Assembly: GCF_907164915.1 (NCBI RefSeq) | Contig: NC_061863.1 | Span: 21,212,710-21,276,709 of the forward strand | Source of the DNA: Impatiens glandulifera | Lineage: Eukaryota > Streptophyta > Magnoliopsida > Ericales > Balsaminaceae | Reading direction: 5' to 3' | DNA length: 64,000 bases | Shown here: positions 32,106 to 43,000 of the stretch, piece after piece | Layout: each line of letters opens with the position of its first letter | Numbering within the stretch: the first letter of the stretch is position 1 | Translations under genes and position numbers: made by a program | Notes under the pieces: generated by a model | Database searches by the model: none | What the model was told of the DNA's origin: nothing | The model's input: the letters and a program-made list of their open reading frames with translations, nothing else

Positions 32106-33971
32106 TTTGGATAAGCGGATGGCTCTATCTGATCAAGTGGCTGATCCGGTTGAAGTTCAACCAGATATTCAAACTCCTGTTCAACAAGAAGTTGAGAGTT
32201 TGGATGTCGCGGTGTCACCAGTTCAGATGACCAACCCCCTTGGATCCAACTTCAGATGGAACAGAAATCATCCACTAGAACTGATAATCGGAAATCCTTT
32301 TCTTCTCGAAGGACAAGACGTCAACTGATGGATGAAATGGCCAACTCTGCATTTATTTCTCAAATTGAACCCAAGAAAATTGGTGAAACTATAGTTGATC
32401 CAGATTGGATCAATGCTATGCAGGAGGAGTTAAACCAATTTGCGAGAAATAAAGTGTGGTATCTTACTCCTAGACCAACTGACAAGTCAATCATAGGAAC
32501 AAGATGGGTCTTTAGGAACAATCTTAGTGAAGATGGCTTAGTCATTAGAAACAAAACTCGTTTAGTTACTCAAGGATACAGACAAGAGGAAGATATTGAT
32601 TTTGATGAGTCTTATACACCAGTTGCAAGACTAGAGGCAATCAGAATCTTCCTAGCATATGCATCATTTAAGAATTTTAAAGTCTTTCAAATGGATGTGA
32701 AAAGTGCATTTTTAAATGGAAAATTAAGTGAAGAAGTATATGTTGAGCAACCCCCTGGTTTTATAGATCATGTTTCGCCAAATCATGTTTATAGGCTTGA
32801 CAAAGCATTGTATGGTCTGAAACAAGCTCCTAGAGCTTGGTACGACACATTAACCAATTTTTTGTTTGATCATGACTTTGTTGTTGGAACTGTGGATAAA
32901 ACTTTGTTTAAATTTACTAAAGATTATCACATTCTACTTGTTCAAATATATGTTGATAACATTATTTTTGGTTCAACTAACCCTAAATTGTGTGAGATGT
33001 TTGCTAAGCTGATGCATGACAGATTTGAAATGAGCATGATGGGGGAATTGAAATTCTTCCTTGGGCTTCAAGTCCGTCAGCTAGAAAACGGAACTCTTAT
33101 ATATCAGGCCAAATACACCAAAGAATTGCTAAAGAAGTTTGGCTTGGAGAACTGTTTTGCAGCAGCTACCCCAATGAGCTCTTCAACTAAATTGGATAAA
33201 GATGAAGGTGGCCAAAGTGTCGATGTAACAACATACAGATGACTCATTGGATCTCTGTTGTATGTAATTGCTAGCAGACCAGACATTCAATTTGCTGTTG
33301 GTGTTTGTGGAAGATTTCAGGATGATCTTAAACTCTCTCATTTCACTGCTGCTAAACGTATTCTTAAATACTTAAAGGGAACTCAAAATGTGGGACTATG
33401 GTATCTGAAGGATTCCAGTTTCAATTTAACTTGTTTCTCAGATACAGATTATGCAGGGTGCAAAATCGATAGAAAAAGCACAAGTGGAACTTGCCAGTTC
33501 CTTGGAGATCGCCTAATCACATGGTTCAACAACAAGCAGACGTCGGTCGCCACGTCTATAGCTGAAGCAGAGTATCTTGCAGCTGGAAGTTGTTGTTCTC
33601 AAGTTCTGTGGATTCAACAATAGTTCAGAGACTATGGGATTGAGGCTGATGAATCTCCAATTTTCTACGACAACACAAGTGCTATCGCAATCACCTACAA
33701 TCCAGTTTTGCATTCTCTGACAAAGCATATTGAAATCAGGCATCATTTCATCCGAGAACACGTAAATCATAAGCAGATTCGTCTTGAACATGTTTCTACA
33801 GATCAACAAATTATAGATATCTTCACGAAACCCCTACCGGAAGCTAAGTTTTCTCACTTTAGAAACATGTTAGGTCTTGTTGATCTTGATTCAAGTGATT
33901 ACGTGCAGAAATTAAGGGGGAATGTATTGTACAAAATGCAACCGAACAGACATGAAAGACATAGGTCTTAA
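32106..33971 (+). pseudogene. E1 reverse transcriptase and RNase H
   Basis: After a frame change near 32300 the RT reads [27 protein letters not shown] and [12 protein letters not shown]. The catalytic box is YVDNIIFGS near 32950, so the second catalytic Asp is replaced by Asn. TGA at 33240 (Arg codon position) and TAG near 33621 (Gln position) interrupt RNase H, which ends QIIDIFTKPLPEAKFSHF. It would be inactive even if translated. Confidence 0.9.
33912..33926 (+). promoter_or_regulatory. Central polypurine-like tract just after E1 pol
   Basis: aattaagggggaatg lies at the end of pol, 1.75 kb before the true 3' polypurine tract. E5 has an equivalent, aattgaggggaac on the minus strand, at the same place (about 55684). 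Either an extra plus-strand primer or a relic of the ancestral 3' end before the accessory ORF was gained. Confidence 0.4.
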
Positions 33972-34667
33972 TTTGTCATAAGGATTTAGAGTTTGAGAAA
34001 CACAGCTACTTAGACGCACGTCTACTTTAGAAGTTTCATCTTCATCTGAAATTATCATCTTGGTTATTCTAACCTGCATGGTTAGACGGATGCGTCTAAT
34101 AGACGGACACGTCTAATAGACGTTAGACGTTTTTACGTCATGAGCAAGAGGATGCTCACGTCTAACCAAACACGCGTGTTTCACGTGATGTTTTTGCATA
34201 ATTAGACGTATACGTCTAATAAACTGATTCTCAAAAGGAAGTTGAAAATGTGAAAAGGAGAATAAACGTCTAATTACTGTTGTAATTAGACTCTTCATCT
34301 TCTGGCTAGTTGAACAACTGTCATTTGCTAGTTTCTGCTCAAGTCAATTTTCCCGCCGAAAATCAAATCAGTCATTCCTCAAAATAATTGAATACACGTG
34401 TCTCTCAATATACAAAGAATGACTAATATTTCTGACAACTTTTGCTTGTATACATAGTATTAAATGTTCAGTTTCATGCTAACATTAAATGATACGTTTA
34501 TTGGGAACATACTTTTGAAGTTCTTGACGGTAGGAGTAATCATTAATTATTTCTTACATGATTAAACATTGATATCTATAGGGTTATTCATTCTAAAGAT
34601 TAGAGCTCTTCGAAATCCCTCTCTCTCTAGAATTCAAATCGTCTAAACCCTTGTTCATCAAATCGAA
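33972..34667 (+). other. E1 region between pol and accessory ORF: TTAGACG palindromes and an E2F-like site
   Basis: About 34080-34270 is dense in TTAGACG/CGTCTAA inverted pairs, including the perfect 20-bp palindrome ATTAGACGTATACGTCTAAT (34201-34220) and a TTTCACGTGA G-box-like site. TTTTCCCGCC at 34348-34357 fits the E2F consensus TTTSSCGC. The rest is AT-rich and shows no ORF. Confidence 0.6.
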
Positions 34668-35392
34668 ATGTCGTCCTACCGTCCAAAATCGATTTAGGTG
34701 GATTTCAGATCCGTATCCATTTACAATCCCTAGGAATGCATAGGATGTTTGAATCTCTAAAAGCTTCTGGGCTGAGAAAATTCATCACCCCCCATGAAAT
34801 CTATCATGAACAGTTGGTTCATGAATTTTTCGCAACCGCTGGGTTCTATCATGATAAAGTTATCACAGAAGAATCTTTTGGTGCGTTTTTCCAACTTTCA
34901 AAAGTAGGTATTGATGATTTCTCAACCACTCATCCTGATCTAATGATTACTATGATAAGAGTCTTTTCTGATTCTCCTCACGTAGACATTCATGGAAAGA
35001 AAAACCTCTTGAAGGTTGAATTTACCTTGTTAAGCGATATCATTTCGAAATCTCTTCTCTCCAAAGAGTCTTCTTACAAGTATTGTACGAAGGTCTTTCA
35101 GATAATGGTGGCTATCACTAGGGGTGTTCTTGTCAACTGGATAAACTTCCTCTTCAGAAATCTTGTCAGGATGGTTGTTGCTTGGAAGATTTTTTTTGGC
35201 TTTGACGGTCCTCTTAGTTCTCTTCTGTGCTTCCTACTGAATGAACCTGGTAAGAGTTTTCCCCTTCCTTCTAAAATCCTGAACTTCCAAAAGGTTGTAG
35301 ATTACATTCAAAGGGTGGAGACGCTCAAGTCTAAGAAAAGGAAAAGAGAAGACTCCAACTCCCCTCTAATCACAGTCTTAGAGATCTCCTAA
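34668..35392 (+). pseudogene. E1 accessory ORF (single copy, same family as E2 a-c)
   Basis: The ATG at 34668 starts MSSYRPKSI, then a TAG at the Gln-equivalent position before VDF, then a frame change near 34735. The main frame (34736-35392) has SLKASGLRKFI, FFATAGFYHDKV, FFQLSKVGIDDF, EFTLLSDIISKSLL, IMVAITRGVLVNWINFLF and a Lys-rich end KSKKRKRED. The length, about 240 codons, and the block order match E2 ORF a. Confidence 0.68.
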
Positions 35393-35683
35393 GTTGAAGT
35401 CTATCCTTTCCAGAGTAAAGTCTAGGAAGAAGAAGAAGAATAGATTCTACATTTCTTTATGAAATTTATTTTGAATATTTAGATGATGTTTTTGTGATAA
35501 ACTTATTTTGGTTACTTTGAACAATGTTTTGTGTGTTTCTTCTGAAAACACTCACGTTTGGTTATTTATCAATATGATATCTTTATGCTGAATGTGCATG
35601 TGAAGTTTTAGTTTATTTATATGATGAATGCATGTGTTGATATATATGCAGGTTTGCAATTTCTTCATAAAAAAGGTGGAAAT
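35393..35683 (+). other. E1 3' untranslated region and polypurine tract
   Basis: About 290 non-coding bases ending aaaaaaggtggaaat (35669-35683), directly before the TGTTGGGTCA end of the 3' LTR; this is the plus-strand primer tract. Confidence 0.8.
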
Positions 35684-38600
35684 TGTTGGGTCAACTTATT
35701 TTGACTGTGTGTTGAAATAATTTAACCATTGAGATTTTGATGATGAAATGACTTATGAGTTTTGATGTAGGTGTATTGAAACAATATTTCATAAGACTTG
35801 GCTCTAATGAGAATCATTACACCGATTTTGGCAATTGAATGCATAGAATTAGACGTACAGTCTAACTCATCGGAGTTAGACGTGTAGTCTAATGAATGCA
35901 TAGAATTAGACGTACAGTCTAACTCATCGGAGTTAGACGTGTAGTCTAATGAATGCATAGAATTAGACGTACAGTCTAACTCATCTGAGTTAGACGTGTA
36001 GTCTAATGAATGCATAGAATTAGATGTACAGTCTAACTCATCAGAGTTAGACGTGTAGTCTAATGTACACGGAATTAGACGTAAGTCTAATATATTCGAA
36101 ATTAGACATACAGTCTAGCTCATCGGAGTTAGACGTGTAGTCTAATAGACATGTAATTAGACGGATGGTCTAATAGATATTCGGAATTAGACGTACAGTC
36201 TAACTCAGTGGAGTTAGAAGTGTAGTCTAATATATTTGCAATTAGATGGATAGTCTAATATGTGCGGAATTAGATGTGCAGTCTAACTCAGTGGAGTTAG
36301 ACGTGCAGTCTAATAGAAAGTGAAAGTTAGACGTGAGTCTAACTCCTTCAGACAAGTTTGAGGTAGAACCGGAATTAGACGTGCAGTCTAACTCAGTGGA
36401 GTTAGACGTGCAGTCTAATGGTTATTGGATAATTAGACGTGTAGTCTAATTAGTGAAAGTTAGACGTAAGTCTAACTCCTTCAGACAAGTCTGAGGTAGA
36501 ACCGGAATTAGACGTGTAGTCTAACTTAGTGGAGTTAGACGTGTAGTCTAATGGTTATTGTAATTAGACGTGAGTCTAATTCTATTAGACCAGACGGTCT
36601 AATAGACGTTACTATTAAAAGAAGATGTTTGATTTCATTAGACTGATTCTACAAATCCGTCTAACTGAAATACGTCTAATGCTCAGTTTAAGCAGTATGC
36701 TTGAAGCTAGTATTTCACCAACCCACGTACTATAGCTGTACCCTACTCCTGCTCCACTTTCTAGTGAAGATTAGTACAACAGCTATATGCAACCAACCAA
36801 GGAATGCCACGTAAGAGAATTTTCCTCACATTACTTGTTTTGCAGGTACATCCCTGATGGAATATTCGGCGCACTACCAGTGATGTATGACCACGATTCT
36901 TGTGCTCAGAACCTGCTGTGTACAATGGAGGCTTTCCAATGGGAGAGTGCCACATATAATTCTAAAAGATTCGACCGTTAGCTCCTGCTCAGTATTTAAC
37001 AAATCTAAAGGACAACGGACAATCTGCCTCACGAACAAGCATCATACAATGAACAAGCAATCTGATTTTGCAGAGAGAGAAACTACTCAATCATCTTGCT
37101 TACTGAATTCATACTGTGAAGTTGCTTTCTGATTGTACTGTGTGTGAATCAAGAGAGAGCTATGTTAGGATCGGGGACGCCCTTGAAGGACCGGGGTGTA
37201 TTTCCGGTTTCGGGTAAGGGGAGGCCGCTTACAACAACACACACAACTTGGTGATAGTCCGGTTAGAGACTAAAACCGTTCTCAGCACTGCACAACCTGT
37301 CACAGACTCTTGAACCGGTGTTTAAGGGCGGAAGTGTCTGTTTCAGGTTGAAGCAACGTTTGCGACTTTAGATGATGTTTAAGAAGGAGGCTGTTTAACG
37401 AAGGTGAGTGATCGGTTTTAGAAGAGCGATTAGTTTGCGGTTTACGTTTAGAAGAAGCGGGAAATGAAAGCGAATGAAAGAACACGAGACAAGGAAATTT
37501 GTTTATGGATGTTCGGAGCAAACCCTCCTACGTCACCCCTTCTTCTCAGGTTATGAGAAGGATCTCCACTAACTCTTTAGAGTTACAATTACACTTCCGG
37601 TCGAGCCCAACTTCGCTACTCGCCGGTTACACCAAACTCACACTTTGATGTAATACAACAACTCAACACAATATCACACGAATGACTTCCGGTTTTAGGC
37701 AAACCGGTTTTTAGAATATAAAACTTTATCTCTCTAGAATTTAATGCTTTGATACTTTGTTTTCGTAATCCGTCACTTGCAGAACTGGCATTTAATGAAG
37801 ACGATCCGTCTTCCTTTTATAGCTGAAAGTAGCTAACGGCTACTTTCTTCTCTCTCTTCTGGATTGGTTGATCGTCATCACGCCTGTTTGTAGAAAGGTT
37901 GCTTGCACGCTTCAACTTCCTCAACACCTGGCATTCATGCAGGTGACTCTGAACAGATGATGACATAGCCGGTTTTTAGATTGATACACGTGTTGAACAT
38001 CCGCTTCCGGTCGTCAGCATCGGATCACCAGGGCATCATTGCTTTCCTCCCATGCTTCTGATCGGATCCGATCTTCTTTTATTCTTTCGAGACACGTTTC
38101 TTCCGTCATGGTACGTCACTCTTGAGATTTGAGTCTTCTGACTTTTGATCTGTACTTTCCGGTTTCTGTGTCTTGTGCATTATGGTCCGGTTGGAGTGTA
38201 ATCTTTTGTCCTTCATTGACCGGTTGCTTGAGAGAGTGAAGCCGGTTCCTGTGATCCTTTATCTTGATCACTTGAAGGCCGGTTTCTTTGAAGTAGTAGC
38301 AACCGGTTATTGATGCAAGGTTTCCGGTTCCGGTTTGTTAAGTACCTGCACATGAAATTCAGCTTCTGTTTAGTTTGTCTGGCCGGTTCCAAAATTAATC
38401 TACTTAATTTTTCTATCAATTTCTCCCTTTTTGATTATTTAGAATAAATATTCAAAAATTGTAATGTGTGGCCGGTTTTAAGAAAATTAACTTACTTAAT
38501 TTTTCTATCAAGCTAGAATCAAACCTTTAGCTGAGTGATATTCTTCATCTTGTAATTAAACAGAAAATGTTCTGTTCAATAGTGAGCCAAGTGTGTGTAA

Positions 38601-38910
38601 ACTGTATTTGATTCGAATCATATTATAGTGAATCCTTCCGATGGTTGGAAGAAGGGGTGACGTAGGAGAGTTTCTCCGAACATCCATAAACAAACTACTG
38701 TGTTCTTCATTTCTGTCATCTTTTCATATTTCATCTTGTGCTTCAAACCCAAGTAAATAATTCCGGCTCAAATCCGTTTCAAGTGTTTACAAAAGTTTGC
38801 GTAGAATAGAAAGCGAATTAAATCCCTAACAGGATTCCTTTCAAACAGTTTTTCATAAGCCTTCATCCTTAGCCAGACCCCCGTCTCTATCGATAAAGCT
38901 GATCCTATCA
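35684..38910 (+). repeat. E1 3' LTR with a later insertion
   Basis: It starts TGTTGGGTCAACTTATT and ends GATCCTATCA, followed by the TSD aactt (38911-38915). The TTAGAC array occupies 35840-36610. An LTR element at 37163-38510 interrupts it; without this it is about 1874 bp, close to the 1880-bp 5' LTR. The two-hairpin block is at 38635-38692. Confidence 0.93.
37163..38510 (-). mobile_element. Recombined LTR element in the E1 3' LTR
   Basis: TSD agcta at 37158-37162 and 38511-38515. On the minus strand it starts TGATAGAAAAATTAAGTAAG (38510 downwards) with about 40 bases of LTR start. That jumps to an internal 3' end with polypurine tract (aatcaaaaagggagaaat, around 38419-38440). A 1256-bp LTR (38418-37163, ending GATCCTAACA) follows. 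So it is not a plain solo LTR: the 5' LTR body and nearly all internal sequence are gone. Its LTR is related to that of E2. Confidence 0.85.
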
Positions 38911-39480
38911 AACTTAAATAGAGGATCGCATGTCATAGTAAGCTTGATAATCTATCGGATAATGTATTGGAGTTTTCCCAAAATCCTCGGACCTTTCTTT
39001 CATTTTGAGGGACCGGCATGGCCGTGATTGCTTCAATCTTAGAGGGATCGACCTTGATGCCCCTCTGTGTGATTAATAAGTCTACCATTTTACCAGCTTT
39101 GACCCCAAAGGTAAATTTCTTTGGATTGAGTCGTAGCTGATATTTCCTAAATCGTTGTAGGAATTTTTTTAGAGGCTTAGGACATGCCTTTCGCTATCAT
39201 TTGATTTGACGATCATGTCGTCGACATATACTTCCACTACTTTGTGGATCATGTCATGAAGGATCATGATGTCTTCCTTTTGATCGATGGCTCTCGCGTT
39301 CTTAAGACTGAAAAGTATGACCATATAACAGAAAGTACCAACTTCTATTATGAATGTAGTCTTTTCATTGTCTTGCGGGGCCATCAGGATTTGATTGTAT
39401 CCTAAGAATCCATTCATGAATGATAACAGTTCATGGCCGGCGATGTGATCGACCAATATCTTAATGTAATATAGTGGGAA
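38911..39480 (-). pseudogene. E0 reverse transcriptase, C-terminal half
   Basis: On the minus strand: GHELLSFMNGFLGYNQILMA, FSLKNARAIDQ, the catalytic box EVYVDDMIVKS near 39215, and a thumb ending TMTCDPLFK at the E1 boundary. The motifs are gypsy/Tat type. A frame change and a stop occur near 38970-39170. Confidence 0.82.
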
Positions 39481-40289
39481 ATGGTCTTTATGATTGGCCT
39501 AGTTTAGATCCCAATAGTCTACACATACACACATAGTCTCTCGTCTTTCTTCAGGATAGGAACCACACTGGCTATCTAGGTAGGATATTCCACTACATTG
39601 AGGAATCTGGCATCGAGTTGCTTTCGAAATTTCTCTGAATTTTGTTCACGATTTCCTCTTTCATCCGTCTGAGCTTTTGCTTCAAAGACTTAGCGCCAGA
39701 ATATAGAGGAATATGATATCGTGTGATCCTTGGATCAATGCCTGACATGTTATTATATGACTAGGCGGAAACGTCTTTGTTGGCTTTTAGTAGCTTAAAA
39801 ACTTCCAAACGCCTATAGGGTTTAAACTCTAGCCTATTAATAAAATTTGATGATCATCGACCATGTTTAGATTTATTTTGATTGTCTCTTCTACTGCGGA
39901 GACAATCTCATCCTTAGTTTCTAAGAAGTGTTTGGTTTCGAAATTTAAGTTAGAGTAAAAGTAAATATCGTTTTTACTCATAGATTCGAAGTCTACTTCT
40001 TTTATTACATCGAAAGATTTACATGTAAGCGAAGATGATCCAACAAGATCATCATTTATGGGTTTCTTACAATGTACAATATTTAACATTTCTCTATACA
40101 ATAGAGGATAAATAGTTATACTTTCATTGATCACAGTATCGATGGATGAAAGGGAGTTAGTTTCTTGATAACTCAGATAACTAGATTCTTGAGCTAGAGA
40201 GCATCTATCTTGGGAATCTGAGCCAAGTTTTGGAGTGAGTCGCACCAATAGTTCATTCTTTTCCTAATCATGCAAATAAAAGAGTTAGG
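39481..40289 (-). pseudogene. E0 RT N-terminal part and protease-RT spacer
   Basis: 39481-39830 encodes degenerate RT start motifs with several stops. 39829-40248 is an open frame of 139 codons, Ser/Asp/Asn-rich, in the long spacer that Tat/Ogre elements carry between protease and RT; it matches no domain I know. The last five bases (ttagg, 40285-40289) are the E4 target site. Confidence 0.6.
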
Positions 40290-40651
40290 TGTTGAGTTAT
40301 GGATCCTACACTTATAATAAATTCTACATTGTTAATTAGAGTTTATTGGGTTTTCTTTTTAGTTTTGGGTTTGGGCCTGACCAAAGTTATTTAGGTTTAT
40401 TTTCTGAATGTTTATCTTATAAAATATGTGATTATTAAGAGTTTACATTAATAAGACATAATTCTAGAGAGATAAAGTGTGAGGCAAAAACTCTGTATTC
40501 CTTTTTCTTCATAGTGAAATCTGGTGGTGGATGAAGTAGACGTAGCTCAATTTGAGTGAACCACTATAAATTCGTGTCTTCTTGTGTTCTTTTTTCTTGC
40601 ATTTTTACAAATTGTTTCAAGCTGGTCGGATTTGGGAGATAAAACCTAACA
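40290..40651 (+). repeat. E4 5' LTR
   Basis: It runs from TGTTGAGTTA to AAACCTAACA; a TATAAAATATG box lies near 40427, suggesting the promoter. Confidence 0.92.
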
Positions 40652-40653
40652 AC

Positions 40654-40665
40654 TGGTATCAGAGC
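40654..40665 (+). promoter_or_regulatory. E4 primer-binding site
   Basis: TGGTATCAGAGC, two bases after the 5' LTR; initiator Met-tRNA type. Confidence 0.93.
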
Positions 40666-40693
40666 AGCTAGGCTAGATCTGAGCATTGGAAAC

Positions 40694-41540
40694 AATGACA
40701 AGTGAGAACAGTATAGGACATGGGATTGGAAGATTTGATGGGACAAATTATGCCTTCTAGAGAATGCAGATTGAAGATTATCTCTATGGAAAGAAGCTTC
40801 ATGTTCCTTTGAGTGAGAAACCAGAGAAGATGAATGAAGCTGAATGGAAACTCTTTGATAGACAGGTTTTGGGAGTTGTCCGATTGATGCTAGCCAAGAC
40901 GGTTGCTCACAATGTAGCAAATAAGAAGACCACCATAGATCTGATGAAAGCTCTCTCTCATATGTATGAGAAACCATCTACTAACAACAAGGTACACTTA
41001 ATGTAAAGACTCTTTTACTTAAGAATGGTTGATGGTACTTCTGTCACTACTCATTTGCATGAATTCAATACAATTGTGAATAAATTGCTATCTATTGAGA
41101 TTGATTTTGGGGATAAAGTTAGTGCTCTGATTTTGTTAGCATCTCTACCAAATAGCTGGGAACCTATGAGGGCAATAATTAGTAATTTAGTTGGAAATGC
41201 TAAACTGAAATTTGTTGAAGTTAGAGATCGTATTCTTGCTGAAGAGGTTCGTAAAATTGATTCTGGTGAAACGTTCAAAGGTTCTACTGTGAATGTGGAA
41301 AACAGGGACAGAGGTAAAGATAGAAATTTCAATTGAGGTAAGAGCAGATCTATGTCGAGGAGCAAGAGGAGTCAGTCCAAGTCTGGGCGGACATTTGAGT
41401 GCTGAAATTGTGGTAAACAGGGTCATTTGAAGAGGAACTGCAAAGCACCGAAGAGAAACAATGATGATAAAAATGATGCAGCCAACGTTGTTACAGAAAC
41501 TGTCACTGATGCGTTACTTCTTTCTGTTGATAACTAGATA
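40694..41540 (+). pseudogene. E4 gag
   Basis: It begins near the ATG at 40694 (MTSENSIGHG). TAG at 40758 sits where FW is expected. Then come QIEDYLYGKKLHVPL, MLAKTVAHNVANKKT, and the UBN2 region HEFNTIVNKLLSIEIDFGDK. TAA at 41004, TGA at 41334, and a TGA inside the zinc knuckle (EC*NCGKQGHLKRNC, about 41397-41440) break it. TAG at 41535 separates it from the protease. Nucleocapsid role inferred from family. Confidence 0.85.
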
Positions 41541-43000
41541 AATTCACGAGTTTTGGACTCGGGAGCGTCTTTCCACATCATTACCCACAAAGAATTAATG
41601 GAGAATTATGTGGCTGGAAACTATGGGAAAGTTTATCTCGCAGATGGTGAGCCACTAGATATTGTTGGCATGGGGGACATCAAATTGAAGATGGCAAATG
41701 GTTCTGTTTGGAAGATTGATAAGGTAAGACACATTCCAGGTTTAATGCGCAATTTGATTTATGTTACACAACTTGATAAAGAAGGTCACAATTTCAGTTG
41801 TGGAAATGGTGCGTGGAAGGTGACTAAAGGAGCAATTGTTGTTGCTCGAGGTCACAAAACTAGAACGTTATACTCGACTTCAACTTGCAGAGAAACAGTT
41901 GCTGCTATAGTTGATGACTCGAAGAACAGTGAGCTATGACATTGTAGGTTAGGCCATATGAGCGAAAAAGGGATGAAAATTCTTTTGAAGAATGGACCGA
42001 TTCCAGAACTGAAGTCTGTTGAATATCAGTTATGTGAAAAATGCATTCTTGGAAAATAGAAACGGGTGAGTTTCTTAAAGATTGTGAAGAATCTCAAGAA
42101 AGAAAGGCTAGAGTTGGTATACACTGATGTGTGGGGACCTGCACCTGTTTTTTCTATTGGCGGATCACAATACTACGTGACATTTATAGATGATTCGACA
42201 AGAAAGGTATGGGTATATTTTATGAAGCACAAGTCTGAAGTATTTGCTATTTTCAAAAATTGGAAGGCTTTGGTTGAAAATGAAACAAATCAGAAAGTTA
42301 AGTGCTTGAGATCCGACAATGGAGGTGAATATATCAATTTAGATTTCAAAAAGTATTGTGATGTGAATGTGATCAGTATGGTGAAAACTATTCCCCGAAC
42401 GCCTCAAGAGAATGGAGTAACTAAACGAATGAATCGAACATTGAACGAACGTGCTAGAAGCATGAGATTGCTTGTAGGGCTGCGTAAAACCTTCTAGGAA
42501 AAAGCTATCAATACTGCTGCCTATTTGATAAATAGGGGACCCTCTGTTCCTCTTGAATTCAGAAATCCTGAAGAAGCCTGGAGCAATAAAAAGGTAAACC
42601 TTTCTTATTTGAAAGTGTTTGGTTGTTTATCATATGTTCATATTAATGAATGTGATAGGAGCAAGCTTGATCCAAAGTCTAATAAATATTTTTTCATTGG
42701 TTATGGTGATATTGAGTTTGGTTATCGTTTATGGGATAATCAAAATTGGAAGATCATTCGTAGCAGAAATGTTATCTTCAATGAACAGGTTCTCTACAAA
42801 GATTGTGTTAGGAAGACATCAGATGGTGATTCCAAATTGGAAGAGACTGGTACAGTCGATTTGAGAGAATTTTCAACTGAATATATACCGACTGTCAAAG
42901 AAGACCAATGTGTTGTTGAAGATGAAATCGTTGAGAACGTGGCCCTAAAGGTAAATCAATAAACGCCGGTTATACAGTTGAGAGGTGGTCTCCATCTCTG
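41541..43000 (+). pseudogene. E4 protease and integrase
   Basis: The protease reads RVLDSGASFHIITHKELM. The integrase zinc region HCRLGHMSEKGMK...CEKCILGK is cut by TGA at 41937 (Trp position) and TAG at 42057 (Gln position). The catalytic region has ELVYTDVWGPAP, KCLRSDNGGEY and PQENGVTKRMNRTL, with TAG at 42495 after KTF (Trp position). A C-terminal region NLSYLKVFGCLSYVHI follows. In-frame pseudogene otherwise. Confidence 0.88.

Larger units (their letters stand above)
10305..38910 (+). mobile_element. E1: Sirevirus-type Ty1/copia retrotransposon, hosting nested insertions
   Basis: It has matching LTR ends (TG...CA), a perfect 5-bp TSD, an initiator-Met-tRNA primer site, gag, pol in PR-IN-RT-RH order, an extra ORF after pol, and a purine tract before the 3' LTR. 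Total length is 28.6 kb, but without E2 and the insertion in the 3' LTR it is about 9.9 kb, a normal Sirevirus size. It inserted into the pol of E0 in the opposite orientation. Defects: inverted gag, protease DSG changed to DSR, RT YVDD changed to YVDN, and several stops. Confidence 0.92.

Noticed and set aside
37163..38510. A simple solo LTR
   Set aside because: An internal fragment with polypurine tract and a second LTR start lies at 38419-38510.
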